39,117 bases of DNA from Prorocentrum cordatum. Lineage: Eukaryota > Sar > Dinophyceae > Prorocentrales > Prorocentraceae. Position 1 is the first letter of the stretch, and the number at the start of each line of letters is the position of its first letter. The notes beneath the pieces were generated by a model that was not told the origin of the DNA, did no database searches, and saw only the letters and a list, made by a program, of their open reading frames with translations. Shown here one piece after another: positions 1 through 10,050 of the stretch. Made by a program: the position numbers and the translations under genes. The stretch covers positions 1-39,117 of the forward strand of contig CAUYUJ010008601.1 in NCBI GenBank assembly GCA_963575745.1, written 5' to 3'.

Positions 1-150
<150 letters not shown>

Positions 151-258
151 GTGCAAGAGTTTACCGGCTCGCTTCGCTTCGCATTTAAGATCTTGGTCAC
201 CATGGCGCCAGAAAAGGTGCGCTGGAACGGACAATAGTCGCTGCCGCGGTGCGGTTCG

Positions 259-580
259 TCAATGGGGCCCATAGGGCTCTTGTGGCTCATAAAGCTCGTA
301 TGTGATCATAGAGCTCTTGCGGCTCGTCTGGCTCTGAGCTTGATGCGGAGCAAGGGGCTCATAGTCCGTAGGGCTCATCGGGTCCATAGGTCTCGTAAGG
401 CTCACAGTCCTCATGGGGCTCATAGGGCTCATGACGCTCATAGGGCTCCTGGGGCTCGCAGGGGTCATGGGGCTGATGGGGGTGATGGGTATCATAGGGC
501 CCATGAGGCTAGGGCTCGCAGGGCCCGTGAGGCTTGCAGGGCTCATAGGGTTCATGTGGCTCAGAAAACTCGTGTGTGAT
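259..580. repeat. Degenerate GGGCTCATA nonamer minisatellite, block 1
   Basis: The nonamer GGGCTCATA and one- or two-base variants recur through this stretch, with spacing mostly a multiple of 9. Nine is divisible by three, so every frame repeats a 3-residue pattern (for example Gly-Leu-Ile or Ser-Pro-Met), giving long apparent ORFs on both strands. I read it as non-coding. Confidence 0.9.
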
Positions 581-755
581 CATAGTGTTCTTGCGGCCCG
601 TACAGGGCAATTCAAACCAGCAAGTCGATCCTGCTGCCCGAAGAGATTTCCAGAAGGCCCCAAGAGGCCTCCGACGAGCTCTAAGAGGACCCCAAGATGC
701 CGCCAAGAAGCTCCCTGAATGCCTCGAAACTGCCTCCAACAGGCCCCCGAAAGGC

Positions 756-1169
756 CTACCACGATATCCCAACGAACATCCGAGAGGTCTCTGGTGCCTC
801 CTTGGACAATTGCTTCTGAGCATGAGGGACTGGCACGGTGGCGGGACTTGCCGCAGGCAGTTGGATAGCTTTCGAAGCTGTCTCTGATTGTGCTTCGCTT
901 GCTGCTTTCTTTGAGCGTCTGAGGGCGCTATCCCAATCATTGCAATTACGAAATAAGGCCCCGCACTGTTCCTCCAGATACTCGGCCTTCCTATTTGGTT
1001 TCGTGGGCATTGCTTCCCATCCCAAAGCCACTTCCGCTATTTTCCTGTGCGTCGCCAGCGGCACGGACTCACGCACCATCCTGATGACGATGCCTCGAGC
1101 CGCCATGGAATCGATCACGACGCTCGGGCCAACCTGGCTCGGAAAGCTCCCTCGCCCGAATTGGTGAAC
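756..1169 (-). CDS. Hypothetical protein fragment, possible exon
   Basis: I do not recognise the family. The minus-strand frame is open from about 1236 to a stop at 756. From about 1169 it has the mixed composition of a real protein rather than the Pro/Arg/Gly bias of the surrounding repeats. Readable pieces are SVVIDSMAARGIVIRMVRES, THRKIAEVALGWEAMP, then RKAEYLEEQCGALFRNCNDW and an Ala/Lys-rich amphipathic stretch; the last ~40 residues before the stop look less constrained. The 5' side runs into a minisatellite and no convincing ATG or splice site was fixed (an in-frame ATG lies near 1106). It may be an internal or last exon of a host gene or part of an unrecognised mobile element. There is no neighbouring gene to give context. 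Confidence 0.4.
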   Translation of the reverse strand, partial: VHQFGRGSFPSQVGPSVVIDSMAARGIVIRMVRESVPLATHRKIAEVALGWEAMPTKPNRKAEYLEEQCGALFRNCNDWDSALRRSKKAASEAQSETASKAIQLPAASPATVPVPHAQKQLSKEAPETSRMFVGISW

Positions 1170-1735
1170 GCTTGACCCGAAAGTGGCCCCGAGACGGCCT
1201 CCAAACGCCCCTCGGACCCGGCATTTTACGACCGCTCAAAATGCCGGGTGCTGGGGGTCTCTGCGGGCCATCTTGGGCCGTTATTGGGCCGCTCGCCCCG
1301 GAGAAGGCCCCGAGAGGACCCCGAGCGGGCCCAAGAGGGGTCCAAGAAGGCTCCAAGAGCGGCTCCATGTGGGCCCTCGCACCCGCCATCTTGACGGCTG
1401 CTGAAAATGCTGGGTGCGGGGTCCCTCTTGGAGCCCTCCTGGGGCTTTTTGGAGCCGCTCCCGGGCTACTCTTGAGGTGCCTGGGGCTCTGCGAAGGCCC
1501 CGAGAGAGCCCCAAGCGGGCCCAAGAAAGCTCCAAGAAGACCCCAAGAGCGGCCGAAGAGCACTGCATGAGCATGCAGTAATCTTGGGATTCTCTTGCAG
1601 CGCTTGTGGGGCTCTTCCCTGGCCTCTCTTGGGCCCTAGGGAAGTCTCCGAGAGAGCCCCACGACAACATCCATGGGGCCTTGCAGAAACCTCCGAGGGA
1701 GCCCTACGAGCCCTCCCAGATGGCATCTGACGGCC
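1170..1735. repeat. Degenerate CCCAAGA/GGCCC minisatellite
   Basis: Imperfect repeats built on GGCCCCAAGAGG-like words, plus two longer duplicated segments containing CCATCTTG and GGTGCTGGG-like pieces (around 1215-1280 and 1378-1440). The same word family returns at 3430-3780, 4850-5105, 5465-5770, 5930-6180 and 23220-24060. No gene seen. Confidence 0.75.
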
Positions 1736-1739
1736 TCGG

Positions 1740-3370
1740 GGGCGTGCGGGTCATAGGGCACAGAGGGCTCGTCAGACTGAATGGGCTTAGAAACTCGTAG
1801 TGCGCAAGGCTCGTGGGTCCCGCGGGGCTGTTAGGGCCGATTGGACTCATAGGTCCCGCGGGGCTCATTTGGGGGTCATCTGGTGGGTCTGTTAGGGCTC
1901 ATTAAAATCATGGGGCTCATAGGGCTCGTAGGGCTCATAGGGCTCTTAGGCTTCATACGGCTCGTAGGGCTCATAGGGCTCATAGGGCGCATAGGTGTCA
2001 TGGGACACATGAGGGCTCATAGAGCTCATGGGTCTCATGAGGCTCATAGGATCAATATGGCTCGCAGGGCTCATAGGGCTCATAGAGCGCATAGGTCTCA
2101 TGGGACTCATGAGGTCTCATAGGGCTCATGGGGCTCTTGAGGCTCATAGGGCTCATAGGGGCTGATAGGGCTCATAGGGCTCAGAGTCAAAGGGCTCATA
2201 GACGTCATGGGGCTCAACGGGCTCATGGGGCTCAGATGGGTCATAGGGGCTAACGGGGCTCACGGGGCTCAGAGGATGCATCGGCTCAGAGGCCTCAAAG
2301 GGCATAGTGTTCATAGGGTTCATGGGGCTCATGAGGCCCATAAGGGTCATAGGGCCCATAGGCCTCATAGGACTCATGGGACGCATAGAGTTCATGTGGC
2401 TCATAGGGCTCATAGCGCTCGTAGGGTTCATTGGGCTCATGAGTGTCATAGGGCTCATCGGGCTCAGATTGCTCATAGGGCTCGTAGGGTTTATGTGGAT
2501 GTGGCTCATAGGGCTCGTAGGGCTCCGAGGGCTCAGAGGGGCGTAGGGCTGGTAGGGCTCATAGGGCTCATGGTGTGCATAGGGCTCGTAAAAAGTATAG
2601 GACTCATAGGGTTCACAGGGCTCATAGGGTTCATATCGCTCATAGGGCTCACAGAGCGCGTAGGGCTCATTGGGCTCATGAGGGCTCATGGGGCTCGTGA
2701 GGCTCATAGGGCTCATGACGGCTCATGACGGCTCAGAGGGGCTCATAGGTCTCATAGGGCTCAGGAGGCTCATAGAGCTCTTAGGGCTCATGGGGTTGTT
2801 CATAGGGGTCGAAGAGTTCGTATAGATCATAGGGTTCATAGGGCTCATAGGGCTCAGAAGGCCCAGGGGGGCTCAGAGGACTCGTGGGGCTCATAAGGCT
2901 AATGGGGTGCATAGGGCTCATCAAAACCATTGGGTTTAGAGGACTCATAGGGCCCATCGGGCTCATAGGGGCCATGTGGCTCGTAGGGCTCACAGGGCTC
3001 GTAGGGCTCATGGGGCTCATGAGGCTTGTAGGGCTCATAGGGCTCACAGGGCTCATATGTTTCATCTGGCTCGTAGGGCTCATAGGGCTCAGAGGGCTGA
3101 CAGGGGCTCATAGGGCTCGTAGGGCTCATAGGGGTCATGAAGTGCAGAGGGCTCATACAGCTCGTAGGGCTCAAAGGGCGCATAGGGCTCGTAGGCCTCA
3201 TGGGCTTCATGGGGGTCATAGGGCTCATAGGGCTCATGGGGCTCATAGAGTTCCTATACCTCATAGGTCTCAGAGGGGTCATAGGGATCATAGGGATCAA
3301 AAGGAGCATCGTGCTGGGAGGGCTCATAGGGCCCGTTGCGCTCATTGGGCTCATAGGGCTCGTAAGGGGT
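1740..3370. repeat. Degenerate GGGCTCATA nonamer minisatellite, block 2
   Basis: About 1.6 kb of the same nonamer as block 1, with frequent GGGCTCGTA, GGGCTCATG and GGGCTCAGA variants. No unit is fully homogenised, so it looks old or amplified with errors. Frames up to 250 codons cross it on both strands and are repeat artefacts. Confidence 0.93.
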
Positions 3371-3429
3371 CCCAGGGCCGAAGGTATGAACGTGGCGCTA
3401 GAGGAATAACCAAGGCATCTAAGATACAA

Positions 3430-3780
3430 CCTTGCGGAGATCAGTGACTGTGGCCTCTCGGGGCCTTGGCGGGGCTTTGTTTGGGGCTCTTTCGGGTTGG
3501 CTGGCGGCCCTCGTGCCCCCGCTGCGGGACCTTCTTGGGCCGTCCTGGGGGGGCGTGGGCCGTCCTGGGGTCTTGTTGGGTCCTTTCGGGGGCCTCTTGC
3601 GGCCTTCTTGGGGGTGTCTTGGGAGCTTTGGGGGGTTCTCTGGGGCTCCATTTGGGCCGTCTTGGGACTGTCTTGGGCCGTGCTGGGGCTCTTTGGGGCT
3701 GTCTGCCCCTCTTCGGGACTTCTCGGGCCGCATTGGGGCGATCTCGGGGCCCGGCTAGGCCGTCTTGGACGCTTTGAAGA
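3430..3780. repeat. TCTTGGGCC-type minisatellite
   Basis: Words such as GTCTTGGGCC, TCTTGGGG and TTTCGGGG recur every 10-25 bases. It ends in an A-rich piece (3770-3830) resembling the A-rich cassettes at 23385-23515 and 23758-23855. Confidence 0.8.
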
Positions 3781-4240
3781 CCAAAGAAGGGACGATGCAG
3801 AAAATATACTCTCTTTTTTCCTGGGGAATGGGATTACTTGTGCCTCGTAGAGATCCCCCTGGGGGGCGTCTTGCGGCGTCTTGGGGGCTTCTTGATCCGA
3901 CTTGAAGTCACTTTGGGCCCTCTTTGAGCGCCCATGGGCTGCTCTGGAACGGTCTTGGGCATTCTCGGGCCTCCGCGGAACCGTCCGGGAAGCGATCGTG
4001 GGCCCGCCCGAGTGCGTAGGGTGGCCCCGAGGAGCTCCCCAAATCGGAAATGCTCATTCCACGTCGGTGGGAGCGCCCAGGGCCGAATTTATGTACGGGG
4101 GGGTCCTTATAAGAACCGCATGGACGACCCCAAGCTGGGTTTACGCAATCTCTCCGGCGCGCACATGACGGCCCAAGAGCGTGATGGGGGATCGCGAGGG
4201 CCCCGTAGAATCATGATCAATCATCCTCACCTTCACCATC
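3781..4240. other. No gene seen; intergenic
   Basis: Mixed-composition DNA with scattered TCTTGGGC words up to about 3970. The open frames are short and overlap in several frames; none shows a recognisable domain. Confidence 0.6.
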
Positions 4241-4850
4241 GTCATCGCCAATAACACATACAGCCGAAACTATGATCAAGAAACTCATCATTCAAGAAAT
4301 CTGGGCCAGCTTCCTGGAAGCTTCTTTGAACAAATCTGGGCCAATGTCGGTTGTTGACGCTGGAAGGGCGAACGTGCTCAGGAAACTGGGGCAGCTTCCT
4401 GGCAAGTTGGTTACAAAACGCCGGCCCAGCTGTTCGGGAGGAGGCTTCTTCATCAGATGCTCGACCGCATGTTGCCAACGATAGTGCTGCTATGGTTAAT
4501 CCGCCGCTGCGCCCCGAGGCACGAAGTTGAGTGTTCTCAGGTGAAGGCTGCACAGGAGGTAGGCGGTAGGCGTGCTGGGTCAAAGCCCGGCCTTGCCTCC
4601 GCCGGCGCGCCGGTGGCGCGTAGCACTAAACTAATCAAGTCAGCCAAAGGGGGCCACTGTGACAAGGCGAGGAGCTGGCCAGGGGGCCTGTCAGGCGGGC
4701 GGCAAGGAAGGCCGCCGGCCAAGCAGAGGGCGAAAGGGCCGTGCCCCTCGGGGAGCGCCAAGCCCGGGCGTCGGAGTCCATCGGGGAGTGTCCTCAGATC
4801 CATCAGATGTCCCCTGCATCGAATGTTGTAAGGTCTTGACAGGGCCCACG
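4241..4850. other. No gene seen; internally repetitive
   Basis: Contains related segments built on CTGGGCCAGCTTCCTGG (about 4300-4318, 4334-4348 and 4385-4405). TTAATCCGCCG near 4497 matches the hairpin segment of the dispersed repeat at 6242-6340. A 113-codon minus frame (4242-4583) overlaps these repeats and has no recognisable domain, so I do not call it. Confidence 0.5.
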
Positions 4851-5105
4851 GCCTGGAATTCTGGGCGCTCTTGGGCGCTCTCGGGGCTTTGGGGCATGTT
4901 CTCGCGCCCTCCCGCGGCACTTCTCCTCTGGAGGCTGGAAGGCCCCAGGACGGGCCAGGAGGGTCCCACGAGGCAGCCGAGATGGCCCAAGAAGGCCCCA
5001 GGACTGCCCAAGAGTGCTCCGAGACGCCCGTGATGGCCTGACCCTGGCCGAAGAGGCCCCCACGACGCCCCAGGAGGACTCCAAGAGGCCCCCGTACTGG
5101 TTCCC
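4851..5105. repeat. CCCAAGA/GGGCGCTC minisatellite
   Basis: Repeats of GGCGCTCTTGGG and GGCCCCAGGA-type words, alternating in orientation; same family as 1170-1735. Confidence 0.7.
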
Positions 5106-5212
5106 AAAAGGCACAAGTCATTGATTCCCGTAGGCTTGTGAAGGATTTGAGTCATCAATTTCCCCAGGTTGGTGAAAGATTGTAGCGACAAAAGGCTTTC
5201 ACAACGGCTGGG

Positions 5213-5310
5213 TGAACGCATAGTCCAATAGCGCGGCCAAACTTTGCCCAAACGTTGGGCCACATAGGCGTATCCTAGAAGGCAGGGGGCGGCTGTGATT
5301 CGCCGAAGGC
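5213..5310. repeat. Dispersed repeat copy 1 (pairs with 6242-6340)
   Basis: Shares with 6242-6340 the ordered pieces GATAGC/AATAGC, GGCCAAACTT/GGCCGGACTC, CATAGGC, AGGCAGGG.GCGGC and TGATT..CGCCG. This copy lacks a few bases of the loop, so its terminal hairpin is less perfect than in copy 2. Confidence 0.6.
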
Positions 5311-5464
5311 GTCTTCAATCCGCCGCACCCTGTGGCTTTCCACAGAGGGGTACCGGCGTACCAAATTCTCAGGAGCTCCTGGTCCTGCTCTAAGTTCCCA
5401 ATAACCTTCGGCCTAATGCACCGGCCATCCGGAAAGCTCTGTCAGACCCGGTGGCAAGGGCTTG
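5311..5464. other. No gene seen
   Basis: A short unique stretch between the dispersed repeat and the next minisatellite block. Confidence 0.5.
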
Positions 5465-5770
5465 TCCGCTCCAGATGGCTACAAGATGGCGTCCAAGGCG
5501 GCCAAGATGGCCTCCCAGACGGCTAAGACGGCCCCGAGAGCCCAAGATGGGCCCAAGATGTAAGGAGACCTCCAAGACGCCCAAGATGGCCTCCAAGACG
5601 GCCCTGAAGCGCCCCAAGAGGGGTCCCACATCGGCCCAGGGAGGCACCCCAAGACGGCTTCCGACAGCGTCAGACGGGCCAGGAACGCTCTCAGACGGCC
5701 AAAGAGCCTCCCAAGGAGCCTCCAAGAGGCCTCCAAGAGGTCCCGATGAGGCGCCCCAGAGGCTACGAGG
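5465..5770. repeat. CCAAGATGGCC minisatellite
   Basis: Words such as CCAAGATGGC, CCAAGACGGC and CCAAGAGG recur with 9-12 base spacing. The block ends in a short (TCC)n tract at about 5803-5825. Confidence 0.8.
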
Positions 5771-5929
5771 GTACCCCAAAAGCTCCAAAGAGCCCTCCTC
5801 CTACTACTTCTCCTCCTCCTCCTCCTTGTTAGGTAGTTCTGGTCTTGAAACGTTCCCAGTGTGCAGCCGCCGATCCCGCCGGCCACCCGGAAGGACCCAG
5901 ACACGGTCCACCTGATCAGTCTTTCCGCT

Positions 5930-6180
5930 TAAGACGGCCCTAGGATGGCCTCCAGGGCGCCCCATACCGACCTGTAAACTTCCAAAGTCATCGGTCCTCC
6001 CGCTCCGTGACGGCCAAGATAGCTGAAGATGGTCTCCAAGATGCCTCCAAAACGTCTAAGATGGCCCCGAGAAAAGCCAAGATGGCCGCAAGATGTCTCC
6101 GTGATGGCCCAGGATGCACACATGATGGTCCAAAATGGCCCAAAGAGACCACCGCGAGAGCCTCCAGGAAAGCCCAAAGA
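5930..6180. repeat. AAGATGGCC minisatellite, second block
   Basis: Same word family as 5465-5770 (CCAAGATGGC, CTAAGATGGC, CAAGATGTCTCC). Open frames here are 3-frame artefacts. Confidence 0.75.
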
Positions 6181-6241
6181 GATCTCTCAGCCTCAATTCT
6201 GTCTCCCCCACGTGTTCGCCAAAACGTTTCCACAGAGGCTG

Positions 6242-6340
6242 AGGGAAAGCATGATCCGATAGCTTGGCCGGACTCTGGCCACAACGATCGGCATAGGCAC
6301 TTCCAAAAGGCAGGGTGCGGCGGTGATTAATCCGCCGGGC
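6242..6340. repeat. Dispersed repeat copy 2 with terminal hairpin
   Basis: Partner of 5213-5310. It ends in a perfect 6-bp stem: CGGCGG at 6318-6323 pairs with CCGCCG at 6332-6337 around the loop TGATTAAT. This may be the structured 3' end of a retroposed element, but no coding part is attached. Confidence 0.6.
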
Positions 6341-6565
6341 CCCTTGTGGGGCCATCAGGCGGCGTGGCGGAGGTGTCCTGTTTCCTGCACTTCTACCGGT
6401 TTCCAATTTCCAATGGTATAGCTCTACTTTGTGCTTCCACCTGTAAAGTGCTGCTGTTCCCGTGAAGGGGGGGGAACCGAAAACGGTCTGTTTACCTTTT
6501 ACGCCCCCATGGGGTTATCAGAATTCTGGGAGGGGGGGTCCAAGGACACGTGCAAATACATGGGA
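6341..6565. other. No gene seen
   Basis: Ordinary-composition sequence with a G-rich run near 6460-6475 and no usable open frame. Confidence 0.5.
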
Positions 6566-6985
6566 TTCGCGCCCCAAGACCAGAATCCTTAATACATTAC
6601 GCAGATTCGCGCCCCCGAGGCCATAATCCTTTTGTTTAATTGCACCAGGATCGCGCTCCCGAGGCAAGAATTAATCAAGGACACCGGTTTTGCGCTCCGA
6701 AGGCCAGAAACCTGGGCAATCTACGCCAGATTGAATCCCTCGTATATCTATCCAGTTTCGCGCCCCCGAGGCCAGAATGCCTCACACAGCACGCCTGACT
6801 CGCGCTCCCAAGGCCAGAATCCTGTTTGCAATCTATTACAGATTCGCGCTCCAGAACTCAAGTTCACTAACAAATAATTCCGAATTCGCTGTTCCAAAGC
6901 CAGAGCCCCTCACACATTACGCCAGGTTCGTGCTCCAGAGGCCAGAACCATGCGTCAATTACGTCTGATTCGCGTTCCTAGACGT
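6566..6985. repeat. ~43-bp degenerate tandem repeat
   Basis: About ten diverged units anchored on TTCGCGCTCCCGAGGCCAGA, each followed by a variable A/T-richer spacer that often contains CACATTACGCCAGA. Anchors lie near 6570, 6607, 6651, 6690, 6758, 6799, 6845, 6889, 6929 and 6970. The anchor is better conserved than the spacer. Confidence 0.85.
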
Positions 6986-7085
6986 CTTCAAAACAGCGCC
7001 GAAACATCCCAGCATAACTCTAATGTTTTTCATTGTGATAGAGAGGGGGCTGGCGGCAGACGGCGAAACATTCACAGATAACAAT

Positions 7086-7096
7086 CGTCGTAGTAC

Positions 7097-7127
<31 letters not shown>

Positions 7128-7400
7128 TGTTGTTGCTGTTCTCCTCGGCCCCATCGACATCTTCATTCTCATCCTCACCAGCATCATCATCATCAGCAGC
7201 ATCAGCATTATAATCAGCATCATCACTCAGTATCATAATCAGAATCGCCATCGTCATCATCAACATCCTCATCGCCACCGTCATCGTCATCGTCGTCGTC
7301 ATTGTCGTTGTCATCGCCGTTGCCGTCGTCGTGATCACCACCATCCACCACCGTCATCATCACCACCATCACCACCACCACCATCACCATCATCATTCGG
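7086..7400. repeat. Trinucleotide microsatellite, (CGT)n then (CAT/CAC)n
   Basis: Starts as GTCGTC repeats and grades into ATCATC and CACCAC repeats. Apparent Asp-, Met- or His-rich frames on both strands are artefacts of the 3-base period. Confidence 0.95.
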
Positions 7401-8090
7401 GGCCACGCTGTCCTCTGTCTGAAAGCAGCCTCCAGGTGCGGGCGTCGTGGTAACAGCCGGCGTCAACACGCCCTGGGCTGCCTGCGCGGCCCCAGCAGCA
7501 TCCGCGGGCGCGACTTCCTGGAGCGGCTGGTCCGCCACGGCAACCTACAGTCAACCAGCATGATAAGGACGCACGATCAAGATGCAAGGGCCATGGAAGG
7601 CCATGTCCACACTTTGCGAGCGGGGCGCGGCCATCGAAAGCGGCCAATTGGCCGAAGGGACGCAAGGGCAACCTTGGAAAGTCGCTCATCCTTACAATGC
7701 GGGTTGATTGTACTTTCTCTTCAATCCCTTCCTGGGGGAGGGGGGGGACGAGATAAGAGAACGACGAAGATGATGAGCGGAGCACGAGCAGGAGGTGAGA
7801 AAGCACGAGCGGAAGAGGAGCAGGAGCAGAAACGGGGACAGGACGCCGACACCGACGGCGACCACGAAGACGACGAGCGGCCCCCGCAACTCGCCGCCGC
7901 CGCCGTCGCTGTCAAAGCCCCCGCCAGGGCCGCGAACCGCTGGTCGCTGCGGCCGCCGCCGCCCAGGTCGCCGTCGTGGCTGGTCCGCCGCGCCGCCGCC
8001 GGTCGCCGCCGTGGCGGGTCGCCGCCGTCGACATACCCGTCGCCGCCGGACCCAAACATCCGCAAACATGGTCCCAAATCTCCGACGGCG
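7401..8090. other. GC-rich stretch, no gene seen
   Basis: Contains (CGC)n-rich sequence at 7890-8045. Long frames overlap on both strands (up to 323 codons on plus) with Pro/Arg/Gly-rich composition and no domain; the longest runs straight through the dispersed repeat at 8091-8220, which argues against a gene. Confidence 0.6.
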
Positions 8091-8220
8091 CCATCTTTTC
8101 AATCCGAGTGTTTTTCCTCGATTTCGGCCTCCGGGGGACGTTCTCAAGCCCCAGGACTACCAAAAACGAATCCAAGCGCAAAACTACCCCAGGCGAAAGG
8201 GTCTGGACCTCTGGCGCGGA
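8091..8220. repeat. Dispersed repeat (pairs with 25941-26075)
   Basis: Shares with 25941-26075 the 14-base run TTTTTCCTCGATTT preceded by TTTTCAAT.CG.G, then CGGCCTCC/CGACCTCC, a CGCAAAACT segment, AAAGGGTC and a CTCTGG ending, in the same order and spacing. Confidence 0.7.
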
Positions 8221-8960
8221 CGAAAGCTTTGGGGCCGCGGATGGGAAAAGTCAGATCGAAGGATGTATGGGGCTCTGCACGCGGCCCCAAAAAGCTTCGG
8301 ACCCCTTCCCCAATGGCCGAATTTGAATTTTTTAGCCCTGGATCCAGTTTTGGCTGCCCGAGGCATAAGAATGGAAAGAACGCCCAAGTCTGCGAAAAAC
8401 AACCGGAATTTGCGACAATCGTTTGGAAAAACGCCAGGAATCACACCCAGAAAAACGCTCGAAATCCATCGAATAACACACATCGACGCAAACATTGCAA
8501 CACTATGACAATCACGACCAGAGCCCTATAGAGCCCATGTCTCGGCAACATTTTTCGAGCCGGACCCCTCTGTGATGGCCCTGAGACTCTCAACAGGGCG
8601 GAAAAACCCGGGGGGAACACGAGTGCCTTGCATGGAGGGGTCGGGGGGGCGCAGCGAAACCCGAAAAGAAACCTGAACTTCACGCAAGTCGGGACCCCTT
8701 GCCCGCCTTTTCGGCCCAGCGCTGTTTGAGACGGCGGCGGACAAGGAGGGGGCTGGAAATGCCATGAAGCCATGAACTTGAATAACACCAGCCTCCAAAA
8801 CAGAAACACCGAGATCTCAAGGCGACTGCGAAACGGCACTCGGACCCGGCGGTCCAGGCCCCCCGTCCCGTTAGGACCTGCTAGCCGAACGCCGCTCGGG
8901 AAAAACATATGCCTAGATTTCTAAGGAAGCTCTGCCGCCGCCGCCCCGCCAGAGGGTGGA
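8221..8960. other. No gene seen
   Basis: Mixed sequence. Several overlapping frames of 90-155 codons exist on both strands, none with a recognisable motif. Confidence 0.5.
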
Positions 8961-8961
8961 C

Positions 8962-9275
8962 GCCTGACCACCCCCGACCCCGATGATTCAGGAGGAGTTG
9001 GACGCCCAAATTATCACTTTGGGCCACGAGCTAAGAATTACCGGGGACCACCCCCGACCCCGATGATTCGGGAATGGCTAGACGCCCGAATTATCTGGGA
9101 TATGTCCGGGGCGGAGCAACTCCCACTGGGGCCAGTGGGGCACGAACCAGGAATTACCCTGGACCACCTCCAACCCCAAGGATCCAGAAGAGGTTGGAAG
9201 CCCTGGGCATGGGTTTTCCCATTTGGACCCCCGAACGAATCAGGAGCTACCCCTGACCACCCCAGCCCATGATGA
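8962..9275. repeat. ~95-bp tandem repeat, four diverged units
   Basis: Units begin with GACCACC(C/T)CC(G/A)ACCCCGATGAT near 8967, 9047, 9160 and 9254. They share GGACGCCC.AATTATC and GAATTACC pieces. Unit length varies from 80 to 113 bp. Confidence 0.8.
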
Positions 9276-9454
9276 CTGGGGGTTTTGAAGAAGCGCGGCG
9301 CCTGGGGTGGGGCCGCAACCGCCGGCGGCGCCGCGGCGGGCTGCATGAACGGCAGCTGCAACTTTGGCAACCCGAAAAGCCGCGCAGCCGCCGCGGCCGG
9401 AGCCCGGCTCGGGCTGGGTTCTGGGCCCCTGCGCGCCTGGCGGGGAAGTCCGTT

Positions 9455-9690
9455 TCTTCCTCCTCGTCCTCGTTTTCCTCCTCCTCCTCCTCCTCCTCCT
9501 CCTCCTCCTCCTCCTCCTCCTCCTCCTCCTCCTCCGCCTCCTGCTACTCCTCCTGCTCCTCCTCCTCGTCCTGCTACTCCTCCTCGTCCTCCTCCTCCTT
9601 CTCATCCTCGTCCTCCTCCTCCTTTTCCTTCTCGTTTTCCTCCTCGTCCTCCTCGTCCTCCTCTTCGTCCCCTTCCGCGCCCTCCTGCTC
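9455..9690. repeat. (TCC)n microsatellite
   Basis: Polypyrimidine tract, pure TCC at about 9478-9530 and TCCTCG/TCCTGC mixed beyond. It could form triplex (H-DNA) structure. All frames are open, hence poly-Ser, poly-Leu and poly-Pro artefacts. Confidence 0.97.
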
Positions 9691-9757
9691 CTCATCCTGA
9701 CCCTGATCATCTTCCAGCAAATCTGAACAACATTGAGCAGCATGTCAAGACACAAAA

Positions 9758-10050
<293 letters not shown>

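Noticed and set aside
2884-3651. Collagen-like Gly-Leu-Ile / Ser-Pro-Met repeat proteins (187-250 codons)
   Set aside because: Direct products of a degenerate 9-bp minisatellite, open on both strands, with no start context or non-repeat domain.
4242-4583. 113-codon minus-strand frame
   Set aside because: Contains internal repeats of CTGGGCCAGCTTCCTGG that break any domain-like pattern; no motif recognised.
6566-6985. CRISPR-like anchor and spacer pattern
   Set aside because: Anchors are diverged, spacers vary in length and share words, and the host is eukaryotic.
7560-8531. 323-codon plus-strand frame
   Set aside because: Composition is Pro/Arg/Ser-rich, competing frames are open, and it crosses a dispersed repeat found elsewhere without this frame.
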